This document shows positions 7,915-17,547 of a DNA stretch of 23,395 bases, piece by piece. Each line of letters begins with the position of its first letter. Position 1 is the first letter of the stretch. The notes beneath the pieces are model-generated. The model was given only the letters and a program-made list of their open reading frames with translations, searched no databases and was not told the DNA's origin. The position numbers and the translations under genes are program-made. Source of the stretch: Chara braunii (taxonomy: Eukaryota > Streptophyta > Charophyceae > Charales > Characeae); NCBI GenBank assembly GCA_003427395.1, contig BFEA01000166.1, positions 45,079-68,473 on the forward strand, in the 5' to 3' direction.

Positions 7915-8565
7915 AACCCTACGTGTCCGCCCTACCTCGCGCGCGGCAGGGGTCTGGGTCGCCGGCCCCCCAACTGCAGACTCAGACCCCACAAAGACCC
8001 ACCCACCTCCTCGCGATTTAGAGCGAATTGCACCACCACCGACAGTCACCTACCAAAACCACCAACTCCCACCATGATGGCAATTTCGCCAACCTACGGA
8101 AAATACCCTACCACCTGCGCGGCAGGGCCCAAAGACCCCGCAGAACCCACCCACCTCCTCGTGATTTAGGGTACACCACTCCTATCATCTGCATTTCGCC
8201 TCGCAATGGGGTCTTCACCGCCCTCCATGATGAAACACTCACGGAGCGACACTCTCCAATCCCACTTGATATAACAGGATGTCAGAGAAAAATCCCAACG
8301 ACATATAAAGAAACAAAACCAATCCAGCAACTTCACCCCCGTGGGAAAACCCTACCACCCGCGCGGCAAGGGTCAAAAGACCCTGCAAACCCACCCACCT
8401 CCTTGCGATTTAGGGCTAACCACTCCCTCCGTCTGTGCCAACCCCCTAAGAGACCTCACTGCCCACCATGACAAGGTCTGTGCAAGGCGGCACTCCCAAA
8501 TTGTCTCGAGTAACCATAAAAAGGCACCATATCAGCCCCTACCCAAAAACAATCAGCAATTTTAA
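7915..8565 (+). repeat. Three irregular direct repeats
   Basis: A block with CGCGGCA-GGG, ACCCACCCACCTCCT and CGATTTAG occurs at about 7940-8020, 8103-8170 and 8348-8415, with spacings of 148 and 244 bases. The second and third units stay similar beyond the block (CCACCATGA / CTCCATGA, then a GGCACTC-like stretch and CAATC-AGCAA), so the full unit is about 240 bp. The open frames here come from the low stop density of C-rich sequence. Confidence 0.65.
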
Positions 8566-8924
8566 AGAACGGAAGAGATCACACACGCAACAAGAACTCC
8601 AACCTCTACGAAACCAAACATCTGCTAGAGTAAGCAGAAATCCACGGAAGGGGTCGAAATCCCTTCATGCTACCAACAAAAGAACTTAAAAATTGAAAAA
8701 CGTTCGCCTAACTCGGCTAAACAGACACACAGATCCAACCTAATATGGTAATCAACGGGCCGAAATTGCAATTCCTACAACAAAAAAATAATAAAATCCT
8801 AAGAATCTAATTGTGGTAAACAACAAGAGAACGTTCAGAAAACTAGATGCAGTAAAAAACGAGAGCAAAATTAACAAATCCCAACGACAAAATTATTATC
8901 CTCTCAAGCGTATACGAATTACTT
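8566..8924. other. A-rich stretch without a recognisable feature
   Basis: Unique A-rich sequence before the composite repeat. Confidence 0.45.
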
Positions 8925-9877
8925 CTGGTGGGGGGGTGGGTTGGTTTTAAGGGGGAGAACTCTACTCTGCAGGGGCTTCACAAAGAGGGAGGTGATTGTC
9001 CTGAAGGGAGACGGGGCATATTTTAGGGGATGCTCAATTCTGGGGCTGGGGGAGACGTATGGGTCAACATTATATCCCAGCAGTGGCAGATAAGGGCAAG
9101 GGGTTGGCAGAGGCATACTTTGGGTGGGAACTGGATGCCTTTGTGGGAGTAGGGGGGGGAAATGGGTTTGTCCCAAGTTGGGGGCGATGAGGAGTGTTCG
9201 TGATCAGGGGCGGTCCTTTTCGGTGGAGGCAGAGGTTGGGCAGGGGGATGAGGGGAAAGGGGGGAATTTCTATATCCTTCGCTTGTATTTGGTTGTGACT
9301 GTTCCTGATTTTTTCTAAAATTTTCAAAACAAGCACCCTTGTTATTCCTGGTAGTTTGAAGAATCTCTCAGGACTCTAAGGGACTGCTGGTGGTTTCCAC
9401 GAAGTTGCACTCGAATTAGACTGTTATATTCAGGATCTTTGGTTGTTCGATGCTAGAACGACACTGGCCGGAGCTGGGGTGATGCCCTGTGACTTGCCGA
9501 ATGTGAGGGCATGAGGCCTTGTAGAGAGATCCGGGGATGCTATGCGGGGGCATCCTAAGCTGGGGGTTGCTGACACAGGACGACATTGGTCGGAGCTGGA
9601 GTGAGTTGCGTTGCTCTGTAACCTAGCGGATAGGGTGCATGAGGCCTCGATGAGTTTGTTAGAGAATACGTCAGTTTTGGTGAGTTTTGTTATGATCTAT
9701 TGGAAATCCCTTAGATACTTGAGTGTTCGGAGAATTGCGGTGAATTTCAGGAGGTGTTTAGTGGTCGTAAAAAGATTCATAGTTTTCTCATCATCTATCT
9801 CGAATTTCTGTAGTTTGTTCATGATCTTGGAGGATACTCTCAAGCCGAAACCAGGTAATGGCCTCGGTACGTCCTCC
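8925..9877 (+). repeat. Composite dispersed repeat R, copy R1
   Basis: Three parts are shared with other copies. Module 1 (about 8955-9268) is G-rich, with AGAACTC..CTGCAGGGGC, GGGAGGTG, GGGCTGGGGGAGA, GTGGCAGATAAGGGCA and GGTGGAGGCAGAGG. Module 2 (about 9451-9655) is a dimer of GACRNTGGYCGGAGCTGG..GTAACCTAG-type units about 122 bases apart. A terminal motif GGTAATGGCC lies at 9842-9870. No coding capacity is seen. I do not recognise the family. Confidence 0.65.
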
Positions 9878-9952
9878 TTTTTTTTTGTGGGGACAAAAGA
9901 TCCAGTCTATTCGTGGGGAGCACCACGTGCTGGGAACCGGGCCCAGCGTCCC
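9878..9952 (-). mobile_element. Hairpin retroposon, copy 5 (short GCTGGG form)
   Basis: On the minus strand it has TATATGGGAC, the stem GCTGGG/CCCAGC with a 7-base loop, GCTCCCCACGAATAGACTGG and an A9 tail (T tract at about 9880-9888). It lacks the second hairpin. It sits exactly between the ends of composite repeat copies R1 and R3. Confidence 0.82.
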
Positions 9953-9964
9953 ATATAGAGTTAC

Positions 9965-10400
9965 ACAAGTCATTTGAGATATCAGGGCCATTACCCGGCT
10001 TCAACTGAGAATCAATCTGAAAACTGGTAAAGAAATTCAAGAGAATTAAAGAGAGGTTGAAAAACTATGAACGACTACTGACCTTTTTTCGAATGCTCAG
10101 AGCTCGTACACTCCCAAACAAAACTCTCTAAAGCTATCCAACACTATCTTATTCCCCGTCGAGCTCTCCCATGCCTCACAGTCCCACCCGACTAGGTTAC
10201 AGAGCAAGACGACTCACCTCAGGTCTGGCCAGCGTCGTCCCAACAACAACCTTTGGTTGCCCCTTGGAATGCCCACCCCAAAGCATCCCCACATCTCTCT
10301 ACCAGGCCTCACGCTTCTGCAGTCAACAGGTTACAGGGTGACACCCCAGCACCGGCCAACGTCGTTCTGGCATCGAACAACCGCAGATCCATGAATGTAC
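9965..10400 (-). repeat. Composite repeat R, partial copy R3
   Basis: On the minus strand, two module-2 units (from about 10392 and about 10258, with GACGTTGGCC, GGTGCTGGGGTG and CCCTGTAACCTG) are followed by GCCGGGTAATGGCC at about 9975-10007. Module 1 is missing. Confidence 0.6.
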
Positions 10401-10439
10401 CAATATCAAACAGCCTAAAGTGAGTTGCTAGAAGTCCCC

Positions 10440-11700
10440 AGAATCCTAAAGCATTCTCAGAACAACCTCTAAACAAACCTTTTTTGAAGATATTCTAGAG
10501 ATACCGGGGCCATTACCCGACTTCGGCTTTTTGTTTTTTAAACAAGAACACTGAAATTTTGTGTCCCCCAAAGCTTGGATCAAAGAAGCATTCGGAACGA
10601 AAAAAAACACCTGACTTAGGGCCTTTCAGCAGCCAAACCCTTACCTGCCTCACCCCTATATCCCGATGCCCAATCTCTACCAGGCCTCATGCCCCCAACT
10701 GCTAGGTTACAGAGTGGCAAGACCCACCCCAGAAACCCCCCACCTGTTAAGCCACAAGGCAAAGTGACCCGGCCTGGCTCCGGCCAACATCGACTAGGCA
10801 CCAGCTCACCAAATGGCACTAGAGTGCCTTCCACCCTCGACAACTCCCCAGATCTCTCTACCAGGTCTCATGCCCTCGTACAACTCGAGTTACAGGGCAG
10901 CACGACCAAACCCTGACATCGACCAACGTCGTTCTGGCCTCGTCTTTTCACAAACCATCGAGACTCAAGACTAAAGCAAAAAGCAGTCAAGCCACCAATC
11001 AGCACCATAGCTGTAGATCTCATTATTCGTCTTCTTCATGCACTGGTTGCAGATATCCCCCCAACAAACCTCAAGATCCCTACTCTGACAAGTCTTACCA
11101 CAATGAAGCCACCATCTCCACCACTGCTGTACCCTATTACAACCCTGCAGCCTAGCCCCTTCGCCGCAGAGCGCGTCATCTCCCGCCGTCACAGCCACCA
11201 CATCCCCATGCCTCCAACACCAAACCTTGGAAAAATTTTTCAATTAAGAAAAAATAGGAAAATGAGGCACCAAAAATCCCAATAAAACACATGAACATTC
11301 CAACGCCCATTATTCCCATAGGGAGAGGGAAAGAGAGGGAAAAACAACCCTCCCTCCCCTTGAAAACTCCAGCGCCTATTGAGGACTCAGTTACATGTAA
11401 AGGGGTCACAAGAGTCAAAGGGAGTACTCCTTTCCCCCAAAAGACAACCCCTTGTTTGTTTACTGCCTCCGCGGGAAGGCGCCCCCTCGCCTCCCTGCCC
11501 GAGTTCAAAACAGGCCCCAGTTACCCCTCCTGCTCCCTCAACCGCATACAGTACCCCCTAAAGTATGCCCCCCCAGAGCAGAAGATCCCCTTCCTTCCTG
11601 CCCCACCCCCTCCAAGTGGAACAACCCTCTCAACTCTCACCCTGTTGACATCAACACCCCTTGTCCTCTCTCCCCAACCGTCGTAGCTGATCTGACCAAA
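10440..11700 (-). repeat. Composite repeat R, copy R2
   Basis: Read on the minus strand, module 1 (about 11600-11290; GGGCATACTTTAGGGGG, GCGGAGGCAGTAAAC) is followed by a spacer. Then come module-2 units (about 10945-10620; GACGTTGGTCGATG, GCCCTGTAACTCG, CTGTAACCTAGCAG, GAGGCCTGGTAGAGA) and the terminal GTCGGGTAATGGCCCCGG at about 10528-10497. The order is the same as in R1, and the copies are strongly diverged. Confidence 0.6.
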
Positions 11701-13001
11701 AAATCAGCGTGGCCCAAAAAAGGACAAACCCTCAATACCGCCCCTACCCTCTCAAAGATCACACCACCCACCTTGTGTAACCCTCGCAGGGAGGGACTCC
11801 AAACCTAAAGGAGATATGATCAAATATCCATTCCAACACCTCTGACCCCGATCTCACAACAGCACAAGTTGAGACACCCTTGCTAAAAACAACAAACTAA
11901 GACGAATTACTTGAGTAAAAACTGTTTGAAAAATCCCACGTCAAGTAAGAAATTCAATTTTAAAGAAGAATCCTGGATTTCCATCTTCAAAATCAGAATA
12001 CGAATTTCAGAATTTGGGAAACCGAGTTTAAGATTTTTTACGAGTCATGCAAACGAAGTTTGAATCATGAATTTAGCATCGAATTTTGGAAATCAATCGA
12101 TTGAAGATAAAATTTGATAGGATTTGAAAATCCAAATAGGGAAACAAAATAGGGAATCGATTCTGATGTCCGAAAGGACTTATGACTCTGATTTCCAGAA
12201 CCCCGAGGTTCAAGGAATCGCTCAGACAATAAATCAGGAAATACTAAGCAGAAAAACAAATCGATAAATTAGATCAACTAAGAAATCAGAATTGCCATCC
12301 AAGAAATTTGTTAAGAAACTCCCATATTAGGAAAAAGAAAACAAGACCTCAAAAACCAAGCTCTACAAAAATAGGTCATGCCTCAAGAATCACTGGAGAT
12401 TCCGTCGCTGTGCGAAGTCGCGTTGAAACACCTGAAGTCTCAGTTCGTGCAATCCATCACATAGTGCTTCACTCTCGCAGTCCCTTGATCCAGCTGCCCG
12501 GCCGCTGTAGATTCCAAACTCAGCCCCTGCCTCTTCCTGCAGGAGAAACACGTTCGCCTCCCCATAGCCCGTGCCAATATAGCCCCTTGGCAAGCTGCAC
12601 TGACCAGAAGAGATTTGGTAGGACACAATCACCTACTGCCCATATGCGATTGCGTTGTGAGTAATCACGTCAAGCCCGTTGACGCAACCTCACAGAGAGT
12701 TCAGTCCCTGCCCAATGACTCCACTGCAACCGACGACCTGCCATCGCCCATCCCCCTCCTATCTTGCCTCCATGAAATCTCCAACGCACGCCATCGCATG
12801 CCATCGCCGTTTTACGCCCATCATGCTGCTTCGCGCCGTTCCGTTCAGGTTTCGCTCCATTCTTGCCTCGCCACGCCATGCTGCTTCGTGCTCCCGCAAT
12901 TCCTGCACCGGACGGGGCACAGCGCTCCCGGCTGCGCTGCACCCCCGCTATCTGTGTGTGAGTATGCCCTACCTCAATTTGTTCATAAATTGTTTTTATA
13001 T
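11700..13001. other. Region without recognisable genes
   Basis: AT-rich to about 12450, then C-rich with small local repeats such as CATGCTGCTTCG (about 12822 and 12879). No domain or RNA motif is recognised. Confidence 0.45.
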
Positions 13002-13086
13002 GGGACGCTGGGCCCGATTCCCAGCACATGCTGCTCCCCACGAATAGATTGGAGCATGTCTTTCAAAAAAAAAAAAAAAAAAAAAA
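13002..13086 (+). mobile_element. Hairpin retroposon, copy 6 (short GCTGGG form)
   Basis: TATATGGGAC, the stem GCTGGG/CCCAGC with a 7-base loop, GCTCCCCACGAATAGATTGG, a short stretch and a poly(A) tail at 13064-13086. It matches copy 5 closely, including the TATAT before GGGAC, and lacks the second hairpin. Confidence 0.88.
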
Positions 13087-13775
13087 GGAATAGCAATTCC
13101 ACAAACCGCCAACACACCCAAAACGTAAGACTACGCTAATAGAAAACGAAGTACAACACAACCAGAGAAAATATTCCTCTATCATGACGAGGAAAAGGAT
13201 TGCCAGCATTTGTCAACAATAGGCTGAGCGAAACCCTATCATGTCGTAGTCGCCCACACCTCCACAACAGCAGGGGGACTTTGACCAGAGTCACTACAGT
13301 CCATGTGAGCATCGCAGCAGTCCATGTACATCTTCCAACGGCTTCAGCTCCATCACGGACAGCTTCCAACACCAGCGATCCATATCTAAGACCAGGGTGC
13401 CACCACCCCTGATCAAGTTTATATTGGTGGCGTGCAAACCCTGCCCCGTGTTCAACCCCACTATTTTCTCCGTCCTATCTCGAAACCACGGGGAATCCCG
13501 GTAACATCCGACCAAGATCACCTATGGCCGGTGGTTTGGTATCGCCCCCGGTAGACTACTATCCCACCGCACACCCATGCGTGCCTTTCCTTAGTGGCTG
13601 CACCACTCCGATGGCAAGTTCTAGCATACAGGCAGTACTCGAATAGCGCTGCTTGGGTTAGCGATCCCCCGCTGCTCGCCGCCGCCGGTTGCCTGGCTAA
13701 GCTGAGCCCAACGTGGCAGAAAAAAGAATTCCCATTGACTGTGGTGTGATAAACTGGTGCAACATTTCTTTGCTT
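13087..13775. other. Region without a recognisable feature
   Basis: Unique mixed-composition sequence. A poly(A) run (about 13776-13790) at its right end may mark an unrecognised retroposon. Confidence 0.4.
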
Positions 13776-13982
13776 AAAAAAAAAAAAAAAGACAAATGTC
13801 CAATGGCCTTGAGATATCATATTTGAACTGACCAGCCTCAGGTAATTCAGAATATATATATATTTTTCATGCATCTAGTTTCATCTGGATCCGAACTCAG
13901 GTCTGCATTTCTTTGTCTTTTTTTTGCCACGGCCCCACTTTTGACTGCAGACTTTGTGATAAACATGTGCAAACCATGCACC

Positions 13983-14014
<32 letters not shown>

Positions 14015-14077
14015 GGGTGCTACAAGGAGGAGGAGCTGTTGATGGGAAACCCATTAACTTCTTCTCTCTTTTTCTTT

Positions 14078-14209
14078 TTTTTTTTTTTTCTTTTTTAACT
14101 CCCTTCTGGATGTTAGAGGTGCTGATACGTGCAGACGCCTCTAACACCTTAGGGGGACTCCATCTATTGGTGGGAGCATCACCTTGCTGGAAAATGGGTC
14201 TAGCGTCCC
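14078..14209 (-). mobile_element. Hairpin retroposon, copy 7 (two-hairpin form)
   Basis: On the minus strand it has AATGGGAC, the stem GCTAGA/TCCAGC (one pair lost), GCTCCCACCAATAGATGGAG, then a second hairpin GTTAGAGG/CCTCTAAC at about 14150-14117, and an A-rich tail (T-rich 14078-14097). The second stem differs completely in sequence from copy 4 yet still pairs. Confidence 0.83.
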
Positions 14210-14380
14210 ATTTACAATACAAACATTGTGTCTGTGAGATGTGAAATTGTGACTGCGATGTACGAGAAGGCTACTACCTGCCAGCATTGATTGCCCTGGG
14301 TAACCAGGGATTGACTGAGCAGGCATACTAGAAAATTCATGATCTCACCTAATACATCAGCAACACTAACATTGGTAGGG

Positions 14381-14387
14381 TTTGTTT

Positions 14388-14420
<33 letters not shown>
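14381..14420. repeat. T9-A27 homopolymer junction
   Basis: A run of T is followed directly by a long run of A. It may be the joined tails of two oppositely oriented retroposons. Confidence 0.85.
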
Positions 14421-14521
14421 CCAGCAATGATTGCTGCTGTCTCTTGGTTTTGAACCGATGGCTGGGAGTGGTCTCCTCAACCTGGAGTTCTTTTCTCTTT
14501 TCCAGACTGTATTTTTAATCA

Positions 14522-14656
14522 GGGGAGGGCCAAGAAGGAATGGAGATAGTAAGGGACTACAGATTGGTGTTCCATGAATGGACCAAAGTGGATGCAGCAA
14601 TCCCATTGAAACCCCCGGAAGAATTCCCTGACTTCTTCCCCCCTCAAACTGTTTAG
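14522..14656 (+). pseudogene. LINE ORF2 extreme C-terminus
   Basis: A 44-codon frame ends in TAG. It contains GEGQEG, IVRDYRLVFHEWTKVD and EEFPDFFPPQ. It aligns with the end of the frame at 2846-3733 (GEDERVSRDYCLRFKDWTDID, DFPDPFPPHP). Conserved positions include RDY, an L-x-F pair, W, a D after it, and F-P-D-x-F-P-P. The zinc-binding domain and everything before it are missing. The function of this tail is unknown to me. Confidence 0.75.
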
Positions 14657-14938
14657 TGGAAATGCAGTGGTACGGAATGGATGGATGATCTTAAGAGAGT
14701 TTGGACAGGCAGCTATATTTTAGGTTCATACCCTCCCTCAAAGCCCACACCCGAGACACAGGAAGCTCAGCACTAGTTTGACAGGTGAGATCTGGCACCA
14801 TAAGGAATGGTGAAGAGGTGCGGGAGCTGTCCAAAGAGTGGAATTAGGTCCTTGATTGAAGAAGAGACAGGGTAGTTGGGTACTAACACAGCAGACATCA
14901 GCAGCCTCCCCTGAATGTTCTTGCCATATCTTGTTAAA

Positions 14939-15070
14939 GGGACGCTGGACTCGCTTTCCAGCAGGTGATACTCCCCACCAATAGATGGAGTCTTGCGCAA
15001 AGTGCTAGCGGTGACTGCTCTCACCAGCACCACTAGCACTGATGGGAGTGTTTGTTAAAAAAAAAAAAAA
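14939..15070 (+). mobile_element. Hairpin retroposon module, copy 8 (two-hairpin form)
   Basis: GGGAC, the stem GCTGGA/TCCAGC with a 7-base loop, CTCCCCACCAATAGATGGAG, then a second stem GTGCTAGCGGTG (about 15002-15013) with CACCACTAGCAC (one mismatch), GGGAGTGTTTGTT and poly(A). It forms the 3' end of LINE copy 2. Confidence 0.86.
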
Positions 15071-15243
15071 GCTGCTTGATCATAAGATTAGAGTGTGCAT
15101 CGAGCTATATCAGGAAAACATTCATTTACATTACTTGGATGGACCAATCCCGAGGCAAGTCCTGTGTTGATTTGATATTACACTGCAGGTTCCAGCAGAA
15201 GTGCTGATCTGGGAGAATTCTTGAGAACACACATAGGGTTGTG

Positions 15244-15500
15244 CTCCACTGACTTTTAGAGCTGGATCCCACCAGCTGGCAGAAACTGTTCCTTTTCCAG
15301 CGTTTCCGCCAGGACTCCTTGTGGGATCCTACCGCCGCGGCCAGCATCAAGGACATGAACAGTGGGAGTGTTTTCAAACTGCCTCAAAGTGCTGTCATTG
15401 GGTGCTGTTTCATGCCGCCCTTTTTGTGTGGACAGAACTTGAGGGGTAAAGGNCCGCGCGGGTGGCAGGGTGGATCTGCAGGGTTGGGTGATATCCAAGG
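15244..15500 (+). other. Possible fragment of coding sequence, unassigned
   Basis: One plus-strand frame from about 15260 reads ELDPTSWQKLFLFQRFRQDS, then LWDPTAAASIKDMNSG and VFKLPQSAVIGCCFMPPFLC, without a stop for about 75 codons. The amino-acid texture looks more protein-like than other open frames here. It is preceded by a pyrimidine-rich TGACTTTTAG that could be a splice acceptor. I do not recognise a domain. It may be an older retrotransposon piece, an exon or chance. An undetermined base lies at 15453. Confidence 0.2.
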
Positions 15501-15598
15501 GTGACAGGCTTTGCTTTTGTATTTGGCTGTTTTTTCTTTAGGTTATTTGCATGGAATGGATTGTCGGGTTGGCTGTTCACAATGGGATAGTTGCCCTT

Positions 15599-15733
15599 TT
15601 CTATGATGTGAGGGACGCCGCACCCGTTTTCCGGCTTTTATAATTCAAAAGCGGCTGTTGTATGAACCAGGCCGGAGTGCCTGGATCATAGGACATTGGA
15701 TGCCTTTAATAATAATAAAAAAAAAAAAAAAAA
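15599..15733 (+). mobile_element. Hairpin retroposon subfamily 2, copy b
   Basis: CTATGATGTGAGGGAC leads into the stem GCCGCA/TCCGGC (one mismatch, 7-base loop). Then come CTTTTATAATTCAAAAGC, TGTATGAACCAGGCCGGAGT, GGATCATA and an A tail at 15719-15733. It matches the reverse complement of 7688-7815 along its body. Confidence 0.82.
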
Positions 15734-16883
15734 CGCCCAAGCACGTCCTACGGTACAGCGTCGAGAAGTGGGTACGGTGTGATCTCCTTTCCACCACCAG
15801 TAGGGGCGCTGCCCGGAAACAACTGCGCGGCGTGGCCTATGACACTGTTCGGCCATCAGAGGTAGCAAAGAGGGGGCTGGGGTCCCCCCGCCACCGAAAA
15901 CCCCTGGTACCGGTGAGTTAGGGCCGGGTTGTACGGAGGGGCGGCGACCGTACTGAGGCGCCGGGTTGTGCGGAGGCCGATGGGTCCAAATCCCGCCATT
16001 TTCCAAGCGGCAACTTTGCCGATTTTTCGTGCTCAGAGTAATTCACCAAAATGTCTGAAAATTTGAGGGTCCGTAGATTAGGTCGTGATCTTTCAGGGAA
16101 AATATCAGAAAAAACAAAAAAAATCATTTTGACGGTGAAATAATTGCCGCGCCGATTCGATTTATTTCAAATTTTTGTCGCAAAATTTCGTACGGAGGCC
16201 CGCCCGGTTTTCCACGCTGTACTACCGGTAGCCGTCGCGAAACGGCGCTACCGGTACCCCGAGGTTTTTTTCGTGAGGGGGACCTGTGGCGCTGATCTGA
16301 CAATAAGTAAAAAGAGAAAAAACAAGAAAGTCCCTTGAAAGATGGACACGGGTCGTGCGGGGTGGAAAAGCAAACTGGGACCCCACACAGGCGGGTTCCG
16401 CGGGTCTTTCCCAAGTACCACGCTGGATTTTCTTGGGCTTCCACCGAGACGAACGTTCCTGTGGCCCGCCATATGGCCTGGCCTCTAGTGTAGTACACTT
16501 CTCTGCTCCACGGACGGACATTGAAAAGGGCGACTCATTTTTGCGGTAGCTTTCTCGGTAGGGGTAGGGGTCCTCGACCTTTCCATTTTGTGTAGCGCCG
16601 TTGGGCCGCTCGTCACGGCCAACGCGCCACGTACACATGAACCGAAAACGTACCCCTAACAAAGCGCGGTGCCCTGTGATTTCGAAAAGTGGTGGGATCC
16701 GCGTTTCTCAATGAAATTTGTCAACTTACGCACTGTCGGATCAGAAGCTAAGTAATAGATGCGAAAGTACCGGTAGGTGAAGCCCCAATACTTATTACGG
16801 GAAACTCGCTGTACTTGACTGACTTCATAGAATTTCTCCGGAGTAAGTTCAGTGGAGCACAATCCATAGACCGCAGGTCAGCG

Positions 16884-16886
<3 letters not shown>
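15734..16886. other. Region without recognisable genes
   Basis: It contains a short direct repeat GCCGGGTTGTRCGGAGG (about 15922 and 15962), an inverted repeat around TACCGGTAG (about 16223 and 16248) and a small hairpin near 16600-16628. No domain is recognised in the overlapping open frames. Confidence 0.45.

Positions 16887-16954
<68 letters not shown>
16887..16954. repeat. (TTC)n followed by poly(T)
   Basis: About nine TTC units run into about 40 T. On the minus strand this is a long A tail ending in (GAA)n, which could be the end of an unrecognised minus-strand retroposon. Confidence 0.92.
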
Positions 16955-16958
<4 letters not shown>

Positions 16959-17368
16959 GCAAACACCCAATTCATTAGAACCACTTATATCTGAGGCCGG
17001 GGACCTCACAATTCTACCCGGAGTTATCCTGGCAGCTTCATGAGTCAGCCCAACACCTTACTTTGTAGACCTACTTTTCCTGAACCAAAACGGATTGAAC
17101 TGGTCTGCGCCAGGCTGGTACATGGCCTCTTGAGTACTGCCAGAAGTTTCAGAGGAAGAGGCTCATACTGTTGGTTTGACACCAAACAAAAAGGAAAGGA
17201 GACGTAGTAGTTCCGGTCATCTGGGAATGACAGAACACTCAGCGAAACACACTGTGGATGTCTTTCGCAGGGGCTAACTTAAAGGACATGTGAACTAGGA
17301 CTTCCTAGTTGTATCTGACTTCAGATAGATACACATCCCATAAAGAATGTCCTCTTTTAAGTTCAGTA
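16955..17368. other. Region without a recognisable feature
   Basis: Unique mixed-composition sequence with no repeat, domain or RNA motif that I can recognise. Confidence 0.4.
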
Positions 17369-17533
17369 GAATCACAAAAAGGAGTTATAATTGCAATATG
17401 CGGCAAGATACAGTTTGCAATTGCACTTCGGGCACCCTGCCTGGCCAGAGAGGTGGGTTGTATACATTGCCCAAACTGCAATTGGAAACTGTATCTTGGC
17501 CCATGGTGCAATTATAACTCATTTTGTGACTCC
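17369..17533. mobile_element. Foldback family D, 65-base arms
   Basis: The arms 17369-17433 and 17469-17533 are both 65 bases and are complementary with a limited number of mismatches. Matching blocks are GAGTTATAATTGCA, AAGATACAGTTT and CAATTGCA, with an inner GGGC end. The loop is 35 bases. There is no coding capacity. It fits a short MITE or foldback. A target-site duplication is not evident. Confidence 0.8.
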
Positions 17534-17547
17534 CACATAGTTTCCCC

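Larger units (their letters stand above)
14519..15070 (+). mobile_element. 5'-truncated LINE, copy 2
   Basis: The last 44 codons of an ORF2 related to copy 1 (14522-14656) are followed by a 3' UTR of about 280 bases, then the two-hairpin module (14939 onward) and a poly(A) tail ending at 15070. Two LINE ends of the same family both finish with this module, which supports its being the native LINE 3' end. Confidence 0.72.

Noticed and set aside
9611-9958. A 115-codon hydrophobic frame starting in repeat R1
   Set aside because: It runs through repeat R module 2 and into an oppositely oriented retroposon, and is not kept in the other R copies.
899-13824. Seventeen bases TATGATATCTCAAGGCC shared in inverse orientation between about 899-915 and 13807-13824
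   Set aside because: Both lie next to A/T tracts, but similarity does not extend convincingly, so I could not support a shared element.
13740-13985. GTGATAAAC-x-GTGCAA motif occurring twice (about 13746 and 13956)
   Set aside because: Too short and without supporting flanking similarity.
14931-15059. TTGTTAAA on both sides of retroposon copy 8 as a target-site duplication
   Set aside because: The right-hand copy lies before the A tail, and GTTAAA is also the tail start in copies 7 and 9, so it belongs to the element.
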